From: Artocarpus heterophyllus
Lineage: Eukaryota; Streptophyta; Magnoliopsida; Rosales; Moraceae
Direction of reading: 5' to 3'
NCBI GenBank assembly: GCA_025403435.1
Contig: CM046327.1
Coordinates: forward strand, 12,330,218 to 12,394,217
DNA length: 64,000 nucleotides
Notes under the pieces: model-generated
What the model saw: only the letters and a program-made list of their open reading frames with translations
Told to the model about the DNA's origin: nothing
The model's database searches: none
Shown here: one piece after another, positions 1-11,320 of the stretch
Layout: every line of letters starts with the position of its first letter
Numbering within the stretch: the stretch's first letter is position 1
Position numbers and translations under genes: made by a program

Positions 1-747
1 CCAAGGCACTAAGGAGAAGTACCCTCCATTGGAAAAACTCACCTTTGCCCTCATTGTGTCTGCTCGGAAGCTCCAACCATACTTTCAAGGCCATACAGTC
101 CATGTCCCAACCAAGTACCCTTACGACAAGTCCTCCAAAGTTCAGAGATATCTGAGCAGATGGCCAAGTGGACAATCAAGATCAGGCAATACGACATTCA
201 TGTTGTTCCTAAAGCGGCCATAAAGGCACAAGCCTTGGCTGACTTTATTGTCGAGTTCACTGATGCCGTACAGAGCACTCCATCCGTTGAAAAGGTCCCC
301 ATAGAGAATCAAGACTTCCCTAGTAGCAGCGGGAACGGCAACGTTTGCGAGACTGAGCCTGAGTGGAAACTCTTTATTGATGGATCATTCTACGCTGATA
401 AGTCAAGGGCCGGGTTGGTTCTCACCAGCTCAGACGGTTATAAAGCAATCTACGCCCTACGCTTTGACTTTAAGGCGTCCAACAATGAAGCCGAGTACAA
501 AGAACTATTGGCCTGCCTTAGGATTGCAAGAGACCTTAGGGTGAGCCACATTTCTATGCATAGTGATTCCAGGCTTGTCCTCCAACAAGTTACGGGGGAA
601 TTTCAAGCCCGAATAGAGTCCATGACAACATATTTACGAGAAGTCAAGGCCTTATTAGGGCAGTTTAAAGCTTATTCTTTCACTCAAATTTCTAGATTTG
701 AAAACTTTGAGGCCGAATTGCCTCAGGCTTGGACGATAGCAAGCTGA
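1..747 (+). pseudogene. Tat-lineage pol: end of RT-type RNase H and archaeal-type RNase H
   Basis: Positions 1-160 encode the end of the RNase H that follows reverse transcriptase, including the conserved YPPLEKL and ALVxAARKLxPYF-like stretches. The reading then slips frame near 160-190 and continues through the linker typical of this lineage (KAQALADFIVEF). A second RNase H fold follows at about 355-690, with FIDGS, SNNEAEY and HSDSRLVLQQVTGEF supplying its acidic catalytic residues. This archaeal-type copy is known from Tat elements, where it supplements the native enzyme in degrading the RNA strand of the RNA-DNA hybrid. A stop at 745-747 and the frame slip show that it is dead. Confidence 0.8.
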
Positions 748-2055
748 CATTGATTCCTATCGAGAGATTGGTTGAGCCAAGCATCACGAAGGAAGTAGCT
801 AATGTAACAGAAGAGCAAAAGACCACATGGATGGACCCAATCATTCAATATCTGACCACAGTTGAGTTACCCAGTGACCGAGAATAAGCACGTCAGATTC
901 ACAATAGCTTAGCCTGGTATTCAATGATTGAAGAAAAACTTTACCTACACGGCTACATTGCTTTATGCCTGAGATGCGTAGGACTCAGAGAGGCCCAATG
1001 CTTGACGAGGGAAATCTTCGAGGGGTTGTGCAGCAACCACGCAGGGGCCAATCCCTGGCGCAAAAGTGCCTTCATCAGGGTTATTATTGGCCGACCATGG
1101 AGCAAGACTATAAAGAGTTCATGTGAAAATGCCTTAAATGTCAGCAATTTGCTCAGGCGATCGGACACCATGTTGAACCACTCACCTCGGTGACATCTGC
1201 CTAGCCTTTTACCAAGTGGGCTATTGACCTAATCGGACCACTTCCCAAGCCCGGTCATAATTCAAGTACTACATCGTGGCCATAAACTACCTCACCAAGT
1301 GGGTGAACATTGAGCCATGCACCAACATAACAAAGGCAAAGTACACCAATGTTATTTGGAAGAACATCATCTGTCGGTTTAGAATTCCACGTACCATTGT
1401 AACCAGTAATGCCAAGCAATTTGAATTGTCAACTCTCCTCCGCCTGTGTGAGTAGCTTGGGATCAAGAACGTGTTCTCCTCACCTGGTTATCCTTAGAGC
1501 AATGGGCAAGTTGAAGCAGTCAACAAAACAATTAAACACAATCTAAAGAAAAGGCTTAAGTACCTCAAAGGTGCATGAATCTACGAGCTCTTGAAAGTGC
1601 TTTGGACATACTGAACAATAACCCAGACTACCATAGGGGAGACTCCATTCTCCCTCGTCTATAGGGCCAAGGCTGTTATCCCGGTTGAGTTTGGTTTGCC
1701 GAGTTTTAGGGTCGAGCAATATGACGAGCTTTGAAACACCAAAATCATGATGTCTGAGCTTGATCTACTCGAGGAGAAAAGAGATCGTGCCATAATCTGT
1801 AATGTAGCATGTAATCAAGTGGTTACTCGATATTACAACAAGCGGGTTCAACCGTGGAACTTTAAAGTTGGTGATTTGGTACTCAAAAAGGTCATCTTTC
1901 AACAGCCTAGGCTAGGGTCATTCGGACTGAAGTGGGATGGCCCATACAAAACGGTCAAAATCATACGGCTCGGCACCTACAAAGTCATAGATTTGGAAGG
2001 GAACGTGCTCGTCCACCCTTGGATTGTCGAGCACCTTAAGAAATTCTTTTGTTAA
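748..2055 (+). pseudogene. Tat-lineage integrase, decayed
   Basis: This is the continuation of pol in broken frames. Around 950-1160 lies the zinc-binding region in two frames (a leucine-rich-cysteine stretch, then a REIxEGxCxNHxG-like motif and a shifted WPTMEQD-like stretch). The catalytic core is at about 1200-1700, with several stops. The last open block, 1747-2055 (102 codons), is the integrase C-terminus: YYNKRV, FKVGDLVLKK, LGSFGLKWDGPYKTVKI and a short tail ending at the TAA at 2053. Integrase would insert the cDNA copy into the host chromosome. Stops and frame shifts make this copy inactive. Confidence 0.8.
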
Positions 2056-2514
2056 CATAAGCCAAAACACCTTTTTTGACCTTCATTCTTTTGTAACTAG
2101 ATCTATTAATCAGAGCTTGAATGTAAAAAAGAGAAATTAATGAAAATACTTATTCTACACAATTCCTCTAAGCAATTCATGTCAAGAAGACCATAACTCC
2201 TGAAAAGGGGGATGCCCTAACTCCTAGTCCGGGGGACCCAACTATCACTCTCGAAGAGGGGGAGGCATCTCGATTAACAGAATTGGGGGCTGATTGGCAC
2301 AGACCCAACCACGAGTGGATGTAACACTAGTCCACTAGTCTACCACCATACGGACGACCTGACCAAGAATTGCTCTGACACGGCAATTATTTCGAGTACA
2401 TAACTCTCGACCATAATTAGACTTGTAAAAGTTCAAGCGAACTTAAACAAGTCTAATGGGGGCTACAAGGTACTACCCATATTATGGTTGATCTTGTCCA
2501 AGGAACATTCAACT

Positions 2515-2880
2515 TAGAAAAAATGATATCAATATTTCATTTCTGAGAAGGATTGCTCTCAAGGAAAATCATACTCAGAAAAAATGAACATCAATATTTC
2601 ATTTCCAAGGAAAGTTTGTTTCCGACACTAATTTCGTGTTTCATTTCTGAGAAGCTATAACTTAGAAACAACGAAATTACCGTTTAGTCTTTGAAGAGCT
2701 TTTAACTTGGAAATTAAAATTCATGTTTCATTTACGAGGAGCTTTTAAATTGAAAATTATTATTTCATTTCCGAGAAGCATTTAAGAAAAAGGAATCAAC
2801 GTTTCATATCCAAGAATCATTGTTTCCAAGGTAAAACTAAAAAGTTACATTTATGAGGAACAATAAACTTGGAAAATGAA
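2515..2880 (+). repeat. Diverged tandem repeats in the Tat 3' UTR
   Basis: About six degenerate copies of a unit of roughly 50-60 bp occur here. Each contains a core like ATTTCATTTCYGAGAAG followed by TTTAACTTGGAAA-type sequence. They lie between the pol stop and the antisense ORF. Hypervariable tandem repeats in this place are known for Tat/Ogre elements and can seed satellite DNA. The rest of 2056-3148 is AT-rich, with no coding signal seen. Confidence 0.65.
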
Positions 2881-2917
2881 AGAAAAATTTCATTAAAAAT
2901 AAAAATATAAAATTGTC

Positions 2918-2951
2918 TTTGGGAGGTACAAAAAACTGGGCACCTCCCAAA
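2918..2951. other. Perfect 10-bp inverted repeat (hairpin)
   Basis: TTTGGGAGGT (2918-2927) and its exact complement ACCTCCCAAA (2942-2951) flank a 14-nt loop. It lies just beyond the 3' end of the antisense ORF and beyond the tandem repeats of the plus-strand element. It could act as an RNA 3'-end structure for either transcript; that is inference. Confidence 0.6.
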
Positions 2952-3148
2952 CTCGGATAGAGAATTACAAGAACAAATTAAGCTTGGGCCCTGTCCCCAG
3001 CATTGTTATTCTTGCCATCTCCGTCCTCGCTGTCCAGATCCACCATAACCTCCTGGCCAACCTGCTCTGCCTCGTCGTCTACCTCTAGCTCAATGATAAG
3101 GGACTAGTCAAAATCGGTCGCGTCAGGATGCCTCTCTAGAATGTGTTC

Positions 3149-5315
3149 TCACAAATCGGTCATCCTGAGATAGTAATTGTCCATGTACTCCAAAGAGGCC
3201 TTGAGGTTCTCAACTACTTGGGTGAGTTGATGGAGCAGCTCCTTCTTGAGGAAGCGCTCATACCCTTCCCTAGAGGCTTGCAACTCGGCCCTCGCTTGGT
3301 TTGCCTCAGTCTGAGCCTGATCTACGGCAGCCATCACCTGGTCGGCCTTTTCCCGAGCCCTTTTTGGCTCATTCTCAACCTAAGTTGAGCTTGTCTTTTC
3401 CTGATCAAGCTTGACCTCCTTCGCCTTAAGCATCTTCTCCAGCTCGTCCTTCTTTAGGGTGGCCTTCTCTACTTTCAGCTTCTCGTAACCGAGCTTGCAC
3501 ACACCAGCTATATTGGCCAACTTTAGAAGTATGCATGCCTGAAGAAAAGAAGTGGTTAGAGTAAGGAAAATTCCAAAGTTAAAAGGAGCTCGGGATACAG
3601 ACTCAATGTATCTTGGTAGAGAAGTGGAAGGCGACTCAGAATAGATCCAAGTAGGCTTCTTCCGAAGACTCTTGAAAAATGAGTCCCCAAGCATGACCTC
3701 CCCAATGGTTTCGATCATCAGGTGAAGGGTGTTTTGATGCCTCCTCGGCAACTCCGTTGATGGTAGAGGATGACGGTCGTGACGGCTGGTGGTGGGGCCT
3801 AACTAGATGAGGTCCTGGCCCTTGTTGAAGGTGGTAGTAGGGTGACAGGTTGGACTGTGGTAGGAGGCTGCTCAATCCTCAAAAGCTTTTGGCCCTTGTC
3901 ATCCTCTTTTTCTTAGACCCGACCATGCCTTTCCCCTTTGAATGGTGGAGGTTCTCCATCATCCTCTGCCATTGTTCTCTAGAGGCCTGTTGGAAAGACA
4001 TGTCTGCAAGGAGAAATCAAGTCAAGATGAGCTGGCAGGACTAAAAAAAAAGAAGAAAAAAGGAGAAAGAAGAACTCAGGGCTTACGGCCAATCTAGAGC
4101 TAGCGTAACGAATATAGGCATTGAATCACGTCCTTGAGGACCCTTGAGGTCCTCGCCTACCACTAGTGGCCCCAGATCAAAGGAACCACTCGACGAGTTG
4201 TTGAAACTAGACAATGATGGCTCCCTCGTTGGCCACCCGAATCAACTGGTGCTTGGCCCCAGGATGTCAACGGTGCTTGGCGTTGCCACTATGACCTACC
4301 TGGCTGACCAGGCAGGTGGAACATTTCGATAAGGATTTATTGAGCAGGACTCCCCAAACTAGCCGTAATGAAAGAGGTTGGTCTTCCGGAGGAGGAAAGA
4401 TTGCTACCGAGTAGACTCGAACTTGCTATACAGATCCTCCACTGCCTTAATGATCTCTTTTAAAGCCCATGGTCTCTTCGACAAGACGTGGCCTTGCTCG
4501 AACCTAGTCAGGGCTTCTTGATCCTCAGGAACCACCTCACCAACTTAGGCTTAGTAGTTCCCCCCGATGTAGAACCATTCGAACTTTCACAACTTGTTCA
4601 AGTCAGGGTTGCCCAAAATAAAATCCTTCTTAAAGCCAATGAATTGATACCATCCTGATTTTCGAGGAAGCCTTTTCATTTTGTACACTTGTTTAAAGGC
4701 TTCCCACGGCATCTCGATTGCCCGGTAATACCTTAAAAGTAGTACATCCCGATCATGGAGCGATAATAATTTGGGTTGAGCTGAGCATGGCACACATTTA
4801 GGTCATTGAATGCCTAGCGGAGGAAGAGGTGAAAAGGTAGGCAGAGCCCGGCCTAGAAAAATTCAACGTATAGCATTATGTATTCGTCTGGTGGGATAAG
4901 TGGCGAGTCTTCATCCCTGGGCAAGACAAGGTCGACGTTGTCTGGGATGTCGTATTCTTAGTGTAGCCTTTCAAGCCAGAACTCCATTAATGTGCTTGTA
5001 TATCCCGCTGTAGAGGTTTAACTGGGCTGAGATCTTCTATATGTGATCATTCCCTGGATCCTGATGGCAACAGTCCTCTCCTCGACTTCCTTGTTTTTAG
5101 CAGCAACCTCCTCAGGTTCTTCATCCCTGGATGGCTGATCCTCGCCAAAGACGCCCATGGTGACCTGGCCCGCAGATTGGAGTAGAAGCCCTGGCACCTT
5201 GACCCGAGGTGCTTGGCATGTCAGAAGCTGCCACCAAGCTAGCACGCTCCTGGGTAGTAACTTGGGATGTACCAGTGGTGGCTACCCCTATACAGCTTAA
5301 CTGGGTGTCTCCCAT
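3149..5315 (-). pseudogene. Antisense ORF of the Tat element (gypsy-type transposase-like protein, PF04195-like), decayed
   Basis: This coding region runs against the host element. Reading from about 5315 down, the N-terminal part is Ser/Thr- and Gln-rich. It is followed by an acidic stretch and, at about 4745-4990, a block with IPDN, PPDEY, AGLCLPFHLFL and AQLNPNYYRSMIG. After a frame shift comes a KSGWYQFIGFKKDFI block (4587-4793). This order matches the plant domain called putative gypsy-type transposon (PF04195), as I recall it. The C-terminal part (3149-3530) is a Glu/Lys/Gln-rich coiled coil. Several stops (4792-5010 region) and at least one frame shift make it a pseudogene. Antisense ORFs in this position are documented for Tat elements such as Grande. 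Its function is not known. Confidence 0.65.
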
Positions 5316-5665
5316 TGATCATATCCAAAAACTCTTGCTCAAGTACCATCTTGGCACCGAGCCTCAGTATTTTGTCCAGCCGGGCCACTCCGTCATGCCC
5401 CAAGAATACTCCTTCAATGTCGACCCCATAGTTGTTGACTGTTGGTGTGGGTACTACTATCTAACCAGGAGATGTTCATGTTCTAGGAGTCACTAAGATT
5501 GCTCGTTTTTTAAGTGTACTTCTCAAGAAAATTACCTGCTTAGGGTCTGTAGAAGCTCGGGAAAGTCTAAAGGGTTTTGGGTCACGACCTATAAGCTCGA
5601 CAGCTAAAACTCAAAAGTCACAAAGTCTAGTTGTGTTTACGCATTGGAAAATCGAGAAGCTGATC

Positions 5666-5677
5666 GCTATTTATAGC
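5666..5677 (-). promoter_or_regulatory. TATA box for the antisense ORF
   Basis: On the minus strand the sequence reads GCTATAAATAGC, a strong plant TATA box, about 350 bp upstream of the first start codon of the antisense ORF. The stretch between (5316-5665) has no obvious competing gene. This suggests that the antisense ORF had its own promoter inside the retrotransposon. Not tested by any transcript. Confidence 0.5.
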
Positions 5678-6484
5678 TGCAACTCAGGCATGAAACTCGA
5701 GTGTAGAATCAAAAAGGTGCCATAATTACGCTTGTTAGAAAAACACCCAATCACGTGTCGACACGTGTCACACCAAGCTACGTCTTATGTCTCTTCATCT
5801 TCTGTTGCCTTGGGACCTTACTTGGAGAGCTAACCATGCCCAACCATACCCACTTGGGTTAGTCCCCCTGATCGAGCACTGACCAGGTGCATTGGGGGGC
5901 TACTGTTGAGGGTGTGCTCGGCATTGTCTGCCAAGGAGTAGGTCCTCGGTGGTCGACAAACCTGCTTGGTATTGTCCATAGAATGCATGATAATGACCCT
6001 CTAAAAGCTCAACTGTCAGGCTGAGGTGCTCCATAGAGCCCCCGCAGCCACGACATAAGTATCGCCACCTCAGATCAGACACGTGCTCAGGTCCGGTCGT
6101 TGGAGCCTGCAAATCAGCAGTCACTTGCCACCAAAAGCCTCTAAATGGCTATATTTCTACCATCAGATAAAGACTAATCCGCTAGCGGGGACTTTTGACA
6201 CATGTCTCCTGCCCTTTGACACTCCTTGATGTTGTAACACCCGCCTATTTTATATAACGGACCACGTTAAGTTAGTAATGCTATTAAGGAATGTTATTAA
6301 TAAATAACGTTATATGATATGATATGTGATGTGCATGTTACTAACTTTTTTATGTCAAGATTTGTGACAGGTGACGACCGCATGGAATCGTTGTGCTCTA
6401 GTGTTCATGTGAAATTATAAATATATGATTATTTATGATGCAATGATGTGTGAATGTTTTATGTTATGGCATTTAATGACAGAT

Positions 6485-6562
6485 CGGCAGGCCGAAGAGG
6501 GAAAATCGGCAGGCCAAAGAGGGAAAATCGGCAGGCTGAAGAGGGAAAATCGACAGGCCGAA
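6485..6562 (+). repeat. Palindrome array, 22-bp period (4 units)
   Basis: Four copies of CGGCAGGCCG or one-base variants start at 6485, 6507, 6529 and 6551, which is exactly 22 bp apart. The spacer GAAGAGGGAAAAT is also repeated. The motif is part of an imperfect palindrome, TTCGG-CAGG-CCGAA. Confidence 0.85.
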
Positions 6563-8340
6563 CAAGGCTGACAAACAGTCAGCAGAAATCTCTCCAGAGT
6601 TATGACTGAGTTAATTACGTTAATTGGGTGAATTAATGTGATTAATTGGCATAATAATGGAATGTTTTTATCAGTTAAGGAAATTAAAGGAATAGATTTG
6701 TATTGTATTAAGAGGTTTCCTATTTTTAGAAGGTAAGTTAAGGTAAGATTGATGATGTTTGACCTTCCTTTTCTATTCTCCTCCTTTCCCACGCCAATCA
6801 CCTTCTTCATAGTCAGAAATTTCTAACTTAATGAAGAGTAATGACTCTTTATTATACACATTATGTTAAAAAAATTTTACGCTCTTTCCTCAAATAATTA
6901 TTCTCGGTTCTGAGACGTTCTCTTATTATTTTCTCTTCCTCCTCTCACGCCTCACGTCACGCCCCCAACAGTCAGAATTTTTCTGACTTAATGAAGGGAA
7001 TTGAATTCCCATCAATGGTGTTTATTGCGTTAAAAATTTTAACGTTTCCTTTTTCATTATTTTCTTTCCTTCACACGTTTTGCCTTTCAAAAATTTCTGA
7101 GACATTCTTTCACTTCTCTTCCTCTTCTCTTCCTCACGAAATTTCTTTCTCTCTTCCACGGAAATTTTCTGAGCATATTGTAAAAAAAAAAAAAGAAGAG
7201 AGAAGTCTTGTTTCGTTGATCGAATTCAAGAATTTCGAGAAGAAACTTCAAGGTATGAATTCACTTTTTTGGTAAATGTAAAAAGATGTTCTCCTCTTCA
7301 AATTTCGTCTACAATGTCTTCTTTAGGTATTGTATTTTGTTATGTGTGATGTCTCTTCACGTTTTATGTCATTTTAACATTTTATGAAAAATGAATATTT
7401 CTGTCTTCTACCCCTCACAGTAAAATGTTACTGTTTAATTTTGAAGGTATGAAAAATGTAATGATTATTCAATAGGTAAAGAATGATGTTTTCGTGAAAG
7501 TTGTTAATTATGCTTATGTATGAGTATGTAAGATGAATGTATTTTATGATTATGAAATGTTTTAATAAATGTTATTTCTGGATTTTTGATTATAAAATGT
7601 TATGTATGTTTAAAAGATTTTATGATAATAAAAATAATTTCATGCATGATAATATGATGCTTGTATGAAGTTTTGAATTAAAATATAAATATATTAATTG
7701 TTCGAAAATGTTTTATTTAAAAGATAATTATGTTTAGATGTAGGGTTTTGAATAATATTTAAAATATGAGATGAGTGTATGGATATTTTATGATAAGTAT
7801 TGATTTTTTATTGCATCTTAAAATGGATATATGGCATGGACACTTAAGGAAGCGAGCACAACGAGACCGCGGTATCGTCACCAAGTGCAATATTAAGGTT
7901 AAGTAAGCTATCGATAAAGTAAGTACATTCTCACCTGCAACATGACACTTTTTCAAGGTTTAATGATATGTTTACAAGGATTTTCCTGATGATTTTATGA
8001 TGATTTTTCTTAAAGGATTTCTTATGAAAAGTTTTTCATGATTTAAAGTTATGCATGTATGATGATTATGGTATGTTTCAAAGTATGAAAATTATGTATA
8101 TATGTATCACCTAATAAGTGTTGCACACCCAATGTTATAAAATGATATGTTATGATGTCATGTTTGGTTTGGGATTAGCTACCCTTCTCCTCTCATGACG
8201 GCGCGCCAATGATGATGTTTATGGTGCAACACTTGGGCCCTTAAGAATAAAAAAATATATATATGGAATAAATTTTAAAATGGTCAATATTATGAAAGAT
8301 ATGTTTCTATGAAATTGTGCTTAAGGCACTTTTATGATAC

Positions 8341-8371
<31 letters not shown>
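8341..8371. repeat. (GAT)n microsatellite
   Basis: About ten uninterrupted GAT triplets inside the solo LTR. Confidence 0.95.
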
Positions 8372-8733
8372 TTTATGAAATGTTTTAAATTGTGAGAATT
8401 TTATGTACTTACTAAGCATTAGCTTATTCATGTTTTATATGTCATGTTGCAGATAAGGGTAAGAGAGTCATGGAATAGGTGGAGGACATGGAATGGCGTG
8501 TGAGCAATATGAACGATGAATTGTAACCGGAAGCACGCCAAGAAGAAATGAATTTATGATTTAATAAAATTATATATTTTGAACATATTATATGTTGAGT
8601 TTTTTTAAGAATACTTATATTATGGTCTTATAAGTTATTTTATCATTTTTTTATGAAATATGAACTTTCGCTATATTTTACGTAAAGTTAGAACGTTTTA
8701 ATTTTTTTCTTCCAAAGTAGATTTGGTCTCGGA

Positions 8734-8923
8734 CGGCCTGCCGAACTCCGTGTCCGGCCTGCCGAAGACCAGAAGATCGGCCGACCGATCTATTTTTTCG
8801 GCCTGCCGAACCTGGATGAATTTTTGGTCCGAATTACAAAGCTTCTGCCGGCCTGCCGGTGGAAGACGCTCCGGCTTGCCGATGTTGTTCGGCTTGCCGA
8901 AGTCCCAAGTTCGGCCTGCCGAA
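8734..8923 (-). repeat. Palindrome array, about 22-bp spacing, inverted relative to 6485
   Basis: Eight copies of CGGCCTGCCG or close variants start at about 8734, 8755, 8778, 8799, 8849, 8872, 8890 and 8912. It is the same motif as at 6485 but in the reverse orientation, near the other end of the same LTR. Spacing is mostly 18-23 bp, with one double gap. Flanks are usually TT/AA, giving TTCGGCCTGCCGAA. Confidence 0.85.
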
Positions 8924-9331
8924 CCGTGGGAATAAGTGGATTTCAAAGATGTGATGATCAAAGTGATTTAATGTGAGATTTTAATAAGTCTTGATTTTAC
9001 TATTTGATTATCAATTATTATTAAATAAGTTCATGAATAATTTAAGTATAAACGAATAAATTATGTTATGGAATAAAATTAAACTATGTTCTTCAAAACA
9101 ACGTAAGTTTTAAAAAAAAAAAAATTGTATGAATGGATCCTGGTAATGTAAGTTTAAGTACTTTTAAAATCTATAGTACGATTGAGTTGATATTATCTAT
9201 GAGTTTAATTATTTAAGCATGTATGAATATAAATATGTAACGATATCTGTGACGTCCGAATTAAGGGGCGTTACAGATGTGACATAAGGGTCGTGGGCAA
9301 AATCCACCTAACACCTGGTTCAAGTGACAGC

Positions 9332-9340
9332 CTATAAATA
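9332..9340 (+). promoter_or_regulatory. LTR TATA box
   Basis: CTATAAATA followed by AGCGC, about 260 bp before the LTR end, in the orientation of the Tat element. It is the probable core promoter for genomic RNA, which would place U3 and the nested insertion upstream. Confidence 0.55.
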
Positions 9341-9597
9341 AGCGCATTTATTGTAGCTCAAAGCCAACATGCTCTCTCCTAATGACTAGCTCCCATACTC
9401 TACCACGCAACACCTATCTTGAGTGTCAGAGAGCCCTCACCCGGTACTTCGCTAATGTCCCCCCTTTTACCTCCGAAGCGTGCCTCTTATTGCAGGTGTG
9501 TCCAATTAGGCCAAGATGAGTAGAGAATGGCCGTTTGAGAACCGTGAGCATCTACATGTGGTGTTGAATTGCTGCCATCCACTGGTAAGCATCAACA

Positions 9598-10200
9598 ATC
9601 CCTATTTAAGAATTTTATGGCCCCAAATAGTACTTATCCAAGCATTTAAAGAGTTTTCTATAGCACTTGCCTCCCAAAAGGAAGAGTCGAAGAAGTACTT
9701 TGCTTTTAGAACTTTACTCATAGGGGAGTTTGGATGTTGAATTATTCTCCATCCTTATTTGCAACAGCTGCTTGGTTAAAGCAATTAAGGTCCTTGAAAC
9801 CCAATCCTCCATTCGACTTTAGTGAGTACATTGGGTCTGTTTAGTAGTGTTTTCAAAATAGACGAAAATAGTTTTATTTTAAAAAATGGGAATTTTTTGA
9901 GAATTATGCTAAGAGTGTTTTTGAAATTTTTGTCTCAAAAAACATGCAAAAACATTGCTAAAATTTCTCAAAACAAAACCAAATGGGCCATTATGTCCCA
10001 AGAGCACTTATGGATCTTCCTCTTGCCCGGTAAACTTCCCCACCAAAATTTTACACTAAGATTATGAAGCTCTCTGCAAAGAGTGGATGGGAGCTTAAAG
10101 AGATTCATAGAATAAGATGGAATTGATTGAATAACCGCTTTGATGAGCGTTTCTTTCCCACTAGCCGACAATAGCTTTCTTCTCTAAAGATAGAGTTTTT
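9598..10200 (-). pseudogene. LINE (non-LTR) ORF2, part C-terminal to RT
   Basis: Reading on the minus strand from 10190 gives KLLSASGKETLIKAV, SIPSYSM and CRELHNLSVKFWWG, ending at a WDIM stretch where a MITE interrupts it (9833-9988). After the MITE the frame resumes with KSNGGLGFKDLNCFNQA and, after a small slip, WRIIQHPNS, KVLKAKYFF and a WxSIW-like block ending at 9598. This series is characteristic of plant LINE polyproteins downstream of the RT catalytic core. The LINE was in place before the Tat element, which is inserted at 9597/9598. Stops and slips make it inactive. Confidence 0.8.
9833..9988. mobile_element. 156-bp MITE inside the LINE
   Basis: The ends GGGTCTGTTTAG and GGCCCATTTGG (complement of the right end) are imperfect inverted repeats. 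CATT occurs on both sides (9829-9832, 9989-9992), and the LINE frame continues on both sides. Inner sequence with TTTGAGACAAAAATTT and CTCAAAA is shared with the insertions at 59305-59444 and 62437-62593, so it is a family. The superfamily is not clear from the short duplication. Confidence 0.65.
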
Positions 10201-11290
10201 TTTTAAGTAAAAATTACACAATGTGATCTTGTTTTAAGAAGTGAATTAAAATTTGTCTTTGTTTTTCAAATATCATTTATATGTCCTTTTTTAAATTAGA
10301 TATATTGATAATCTAAAAATACCCTTTAAGTAGACTTATCATGTTTTTATTTTTATTTTTTTAACAAATCTCCTTATTTTTCTTATAGTTGAGTCGTTGA
10401 AAAAAATGATATTAGAAAAATATAGATATACTTAATTAATTACAATGTAACTAAAACAAAAAAAAAAATCATCCATGTCATTAAATTACTTACAATAAAA
10501 TTTCAAAAAAAAAATAATACAAGAAGCAATAAAAAATAAATATCATTAACTTAATATAATATTGTTTGTATTTGCAATCCATAACATTAGCACACCCTAA
10601 ATAGAAAATATCATCATCACTTAAAGTCTTAAAAATAAATGTCATTAAATATCAGTATCATTATGTATCATTAACTTAATGATATATCAATTACATAACC
10701 TATGACACATAAAAAGACTTAATAAATACCATTTCATTAATTTAATTACATATCACCAAAAAAATGAAAATGTTATTACCACTTGAAGTCTTAAAAAATG
10801 AACGTCATTACATATCATTGACTTAATGATATATTAATTATATAACCTGTAAGGCACAGAAAAAGACTTAATAAATACTATATTATTAATTTAATTATAA
10901 CATCTTAATTCCAATTTGTTAGTAAAATCATGATTCTATTTAAAAAAAATTCTATTATTTAGTTGAGGCAATTTTAAAAACGTTATTTTAAATACCAATT
11001 TGAATTTAAGCAACAAACAACCTAATTTTAGAGATTTTTTAAATATAATGATATCATAATCTGTTTGAAATGTTAAATACATATATTCTAATTATTTTGA
11101 AAAATAAATTAAAACTAACAACATCATGATTTAGGTTATTAATGTCTTTATACATATGCAATAGGACATATAAAGAATATTTATGAACTGGAGACATATT
11201 TTAATTCTACAAATAAAAAAGGCCACACATATCATTAACCTTTTTCCAAACTCTAATCATTGAAGGCCCAGATTCAAGGCTCAAAAGGCC
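10201..11290. other. AT-rich insert within the LINE, no gene
   Basis: About 1.1 kb of AT-rich DNA replaces a short part of the LINE between its RT core and its downstream domain. It contains a diverged duplication: a block with AAGTCTTAAAAA, ATCATT-ACTTAATGATATAT and AAAAAGACTTAATAAATA occurs at about 10620-10745 and again at about 10780-10905. No ORF or terminal repeats were recognised. Confidence 0.5.
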
Positions 11291-11320
11291 CAAATTTTGA
11301 GTTATTTATCCTGGGGGCAC

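Larger units (their letters stand above)
6233..9275 (+). mobile_element. Solo LTR of a Tekay/Del-type family, 3.04 kb
   Basis: It begins TGTAACACCC and ends GGGCGTTACA (near-perfect inverted ends) and is flanked by GATGT at 6228-6232 and 9276-9280. No PBS, polypurine tract or pol coding is present inside, so this is a solo LTR left by recombination between two LTRs. Orientation is inferred from the end sequences, which resemble those of the complete Tekay element at 35509-44558 (TGTAACGTCC/GGGCGTGACA); long LTRs fit that lineage. It carries two clusters of a GC-rich palindrome in opposite orientation (6485-6562 and 8734-8923). Confidence 0.85.
1..9597 (+). mobile_element. Ty3/gypsy element of the Tat lineage, 3' part only
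   Basis: The window opens inside the pol gene of a plus-strand LTR retrotransposon. In order it shows the end of the RT-linked RNase H, a second archaeal-type RNase H, integrase, a long 3' untranslated region with diverged tandem repeats, an ORF on the opposite strand, a G-run polypurine tract near 5893 and the 3' LTR (5904-6232 plus 9281-9597). A second RNase H and an antisense ORF downstream of pol are known traits of the plant Tat lineage (Tat/Retand/Ogre). The 5' half lies outside the window, so the target-site duplication cannot be tested. The element sits in a minus-strand LINE whose reading resumes at 9598. A solo LTR at 6233-9275 splits its 3' LTR. Confidence 0.85.
5904..9597 (+). repeat. 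3' LTR of the Tat element, split by a solo LTR
   Basis: The LTR starts with TGTTGA at 5904, directly after a purine-rich ATTGGGGGGCTAC tract, and ends with TCAACA at 9597, giving perfect 6-bp inverted ends. Without the nested insertion and one copy of its 5-bp duplication it is about 646 bp (5904-6232 plus 9281-9597). Past 9597 the LINE reading frame on the minus strand resumes, which supports this border. Confidence 0.75.

Noticed and set aside
6485..6562. CRISPR-like array (regular short repeats)
   Set aside because: Units are 22 bp including spacer, spacers repeat, it lies in a plant LTR and there are no cas genes.
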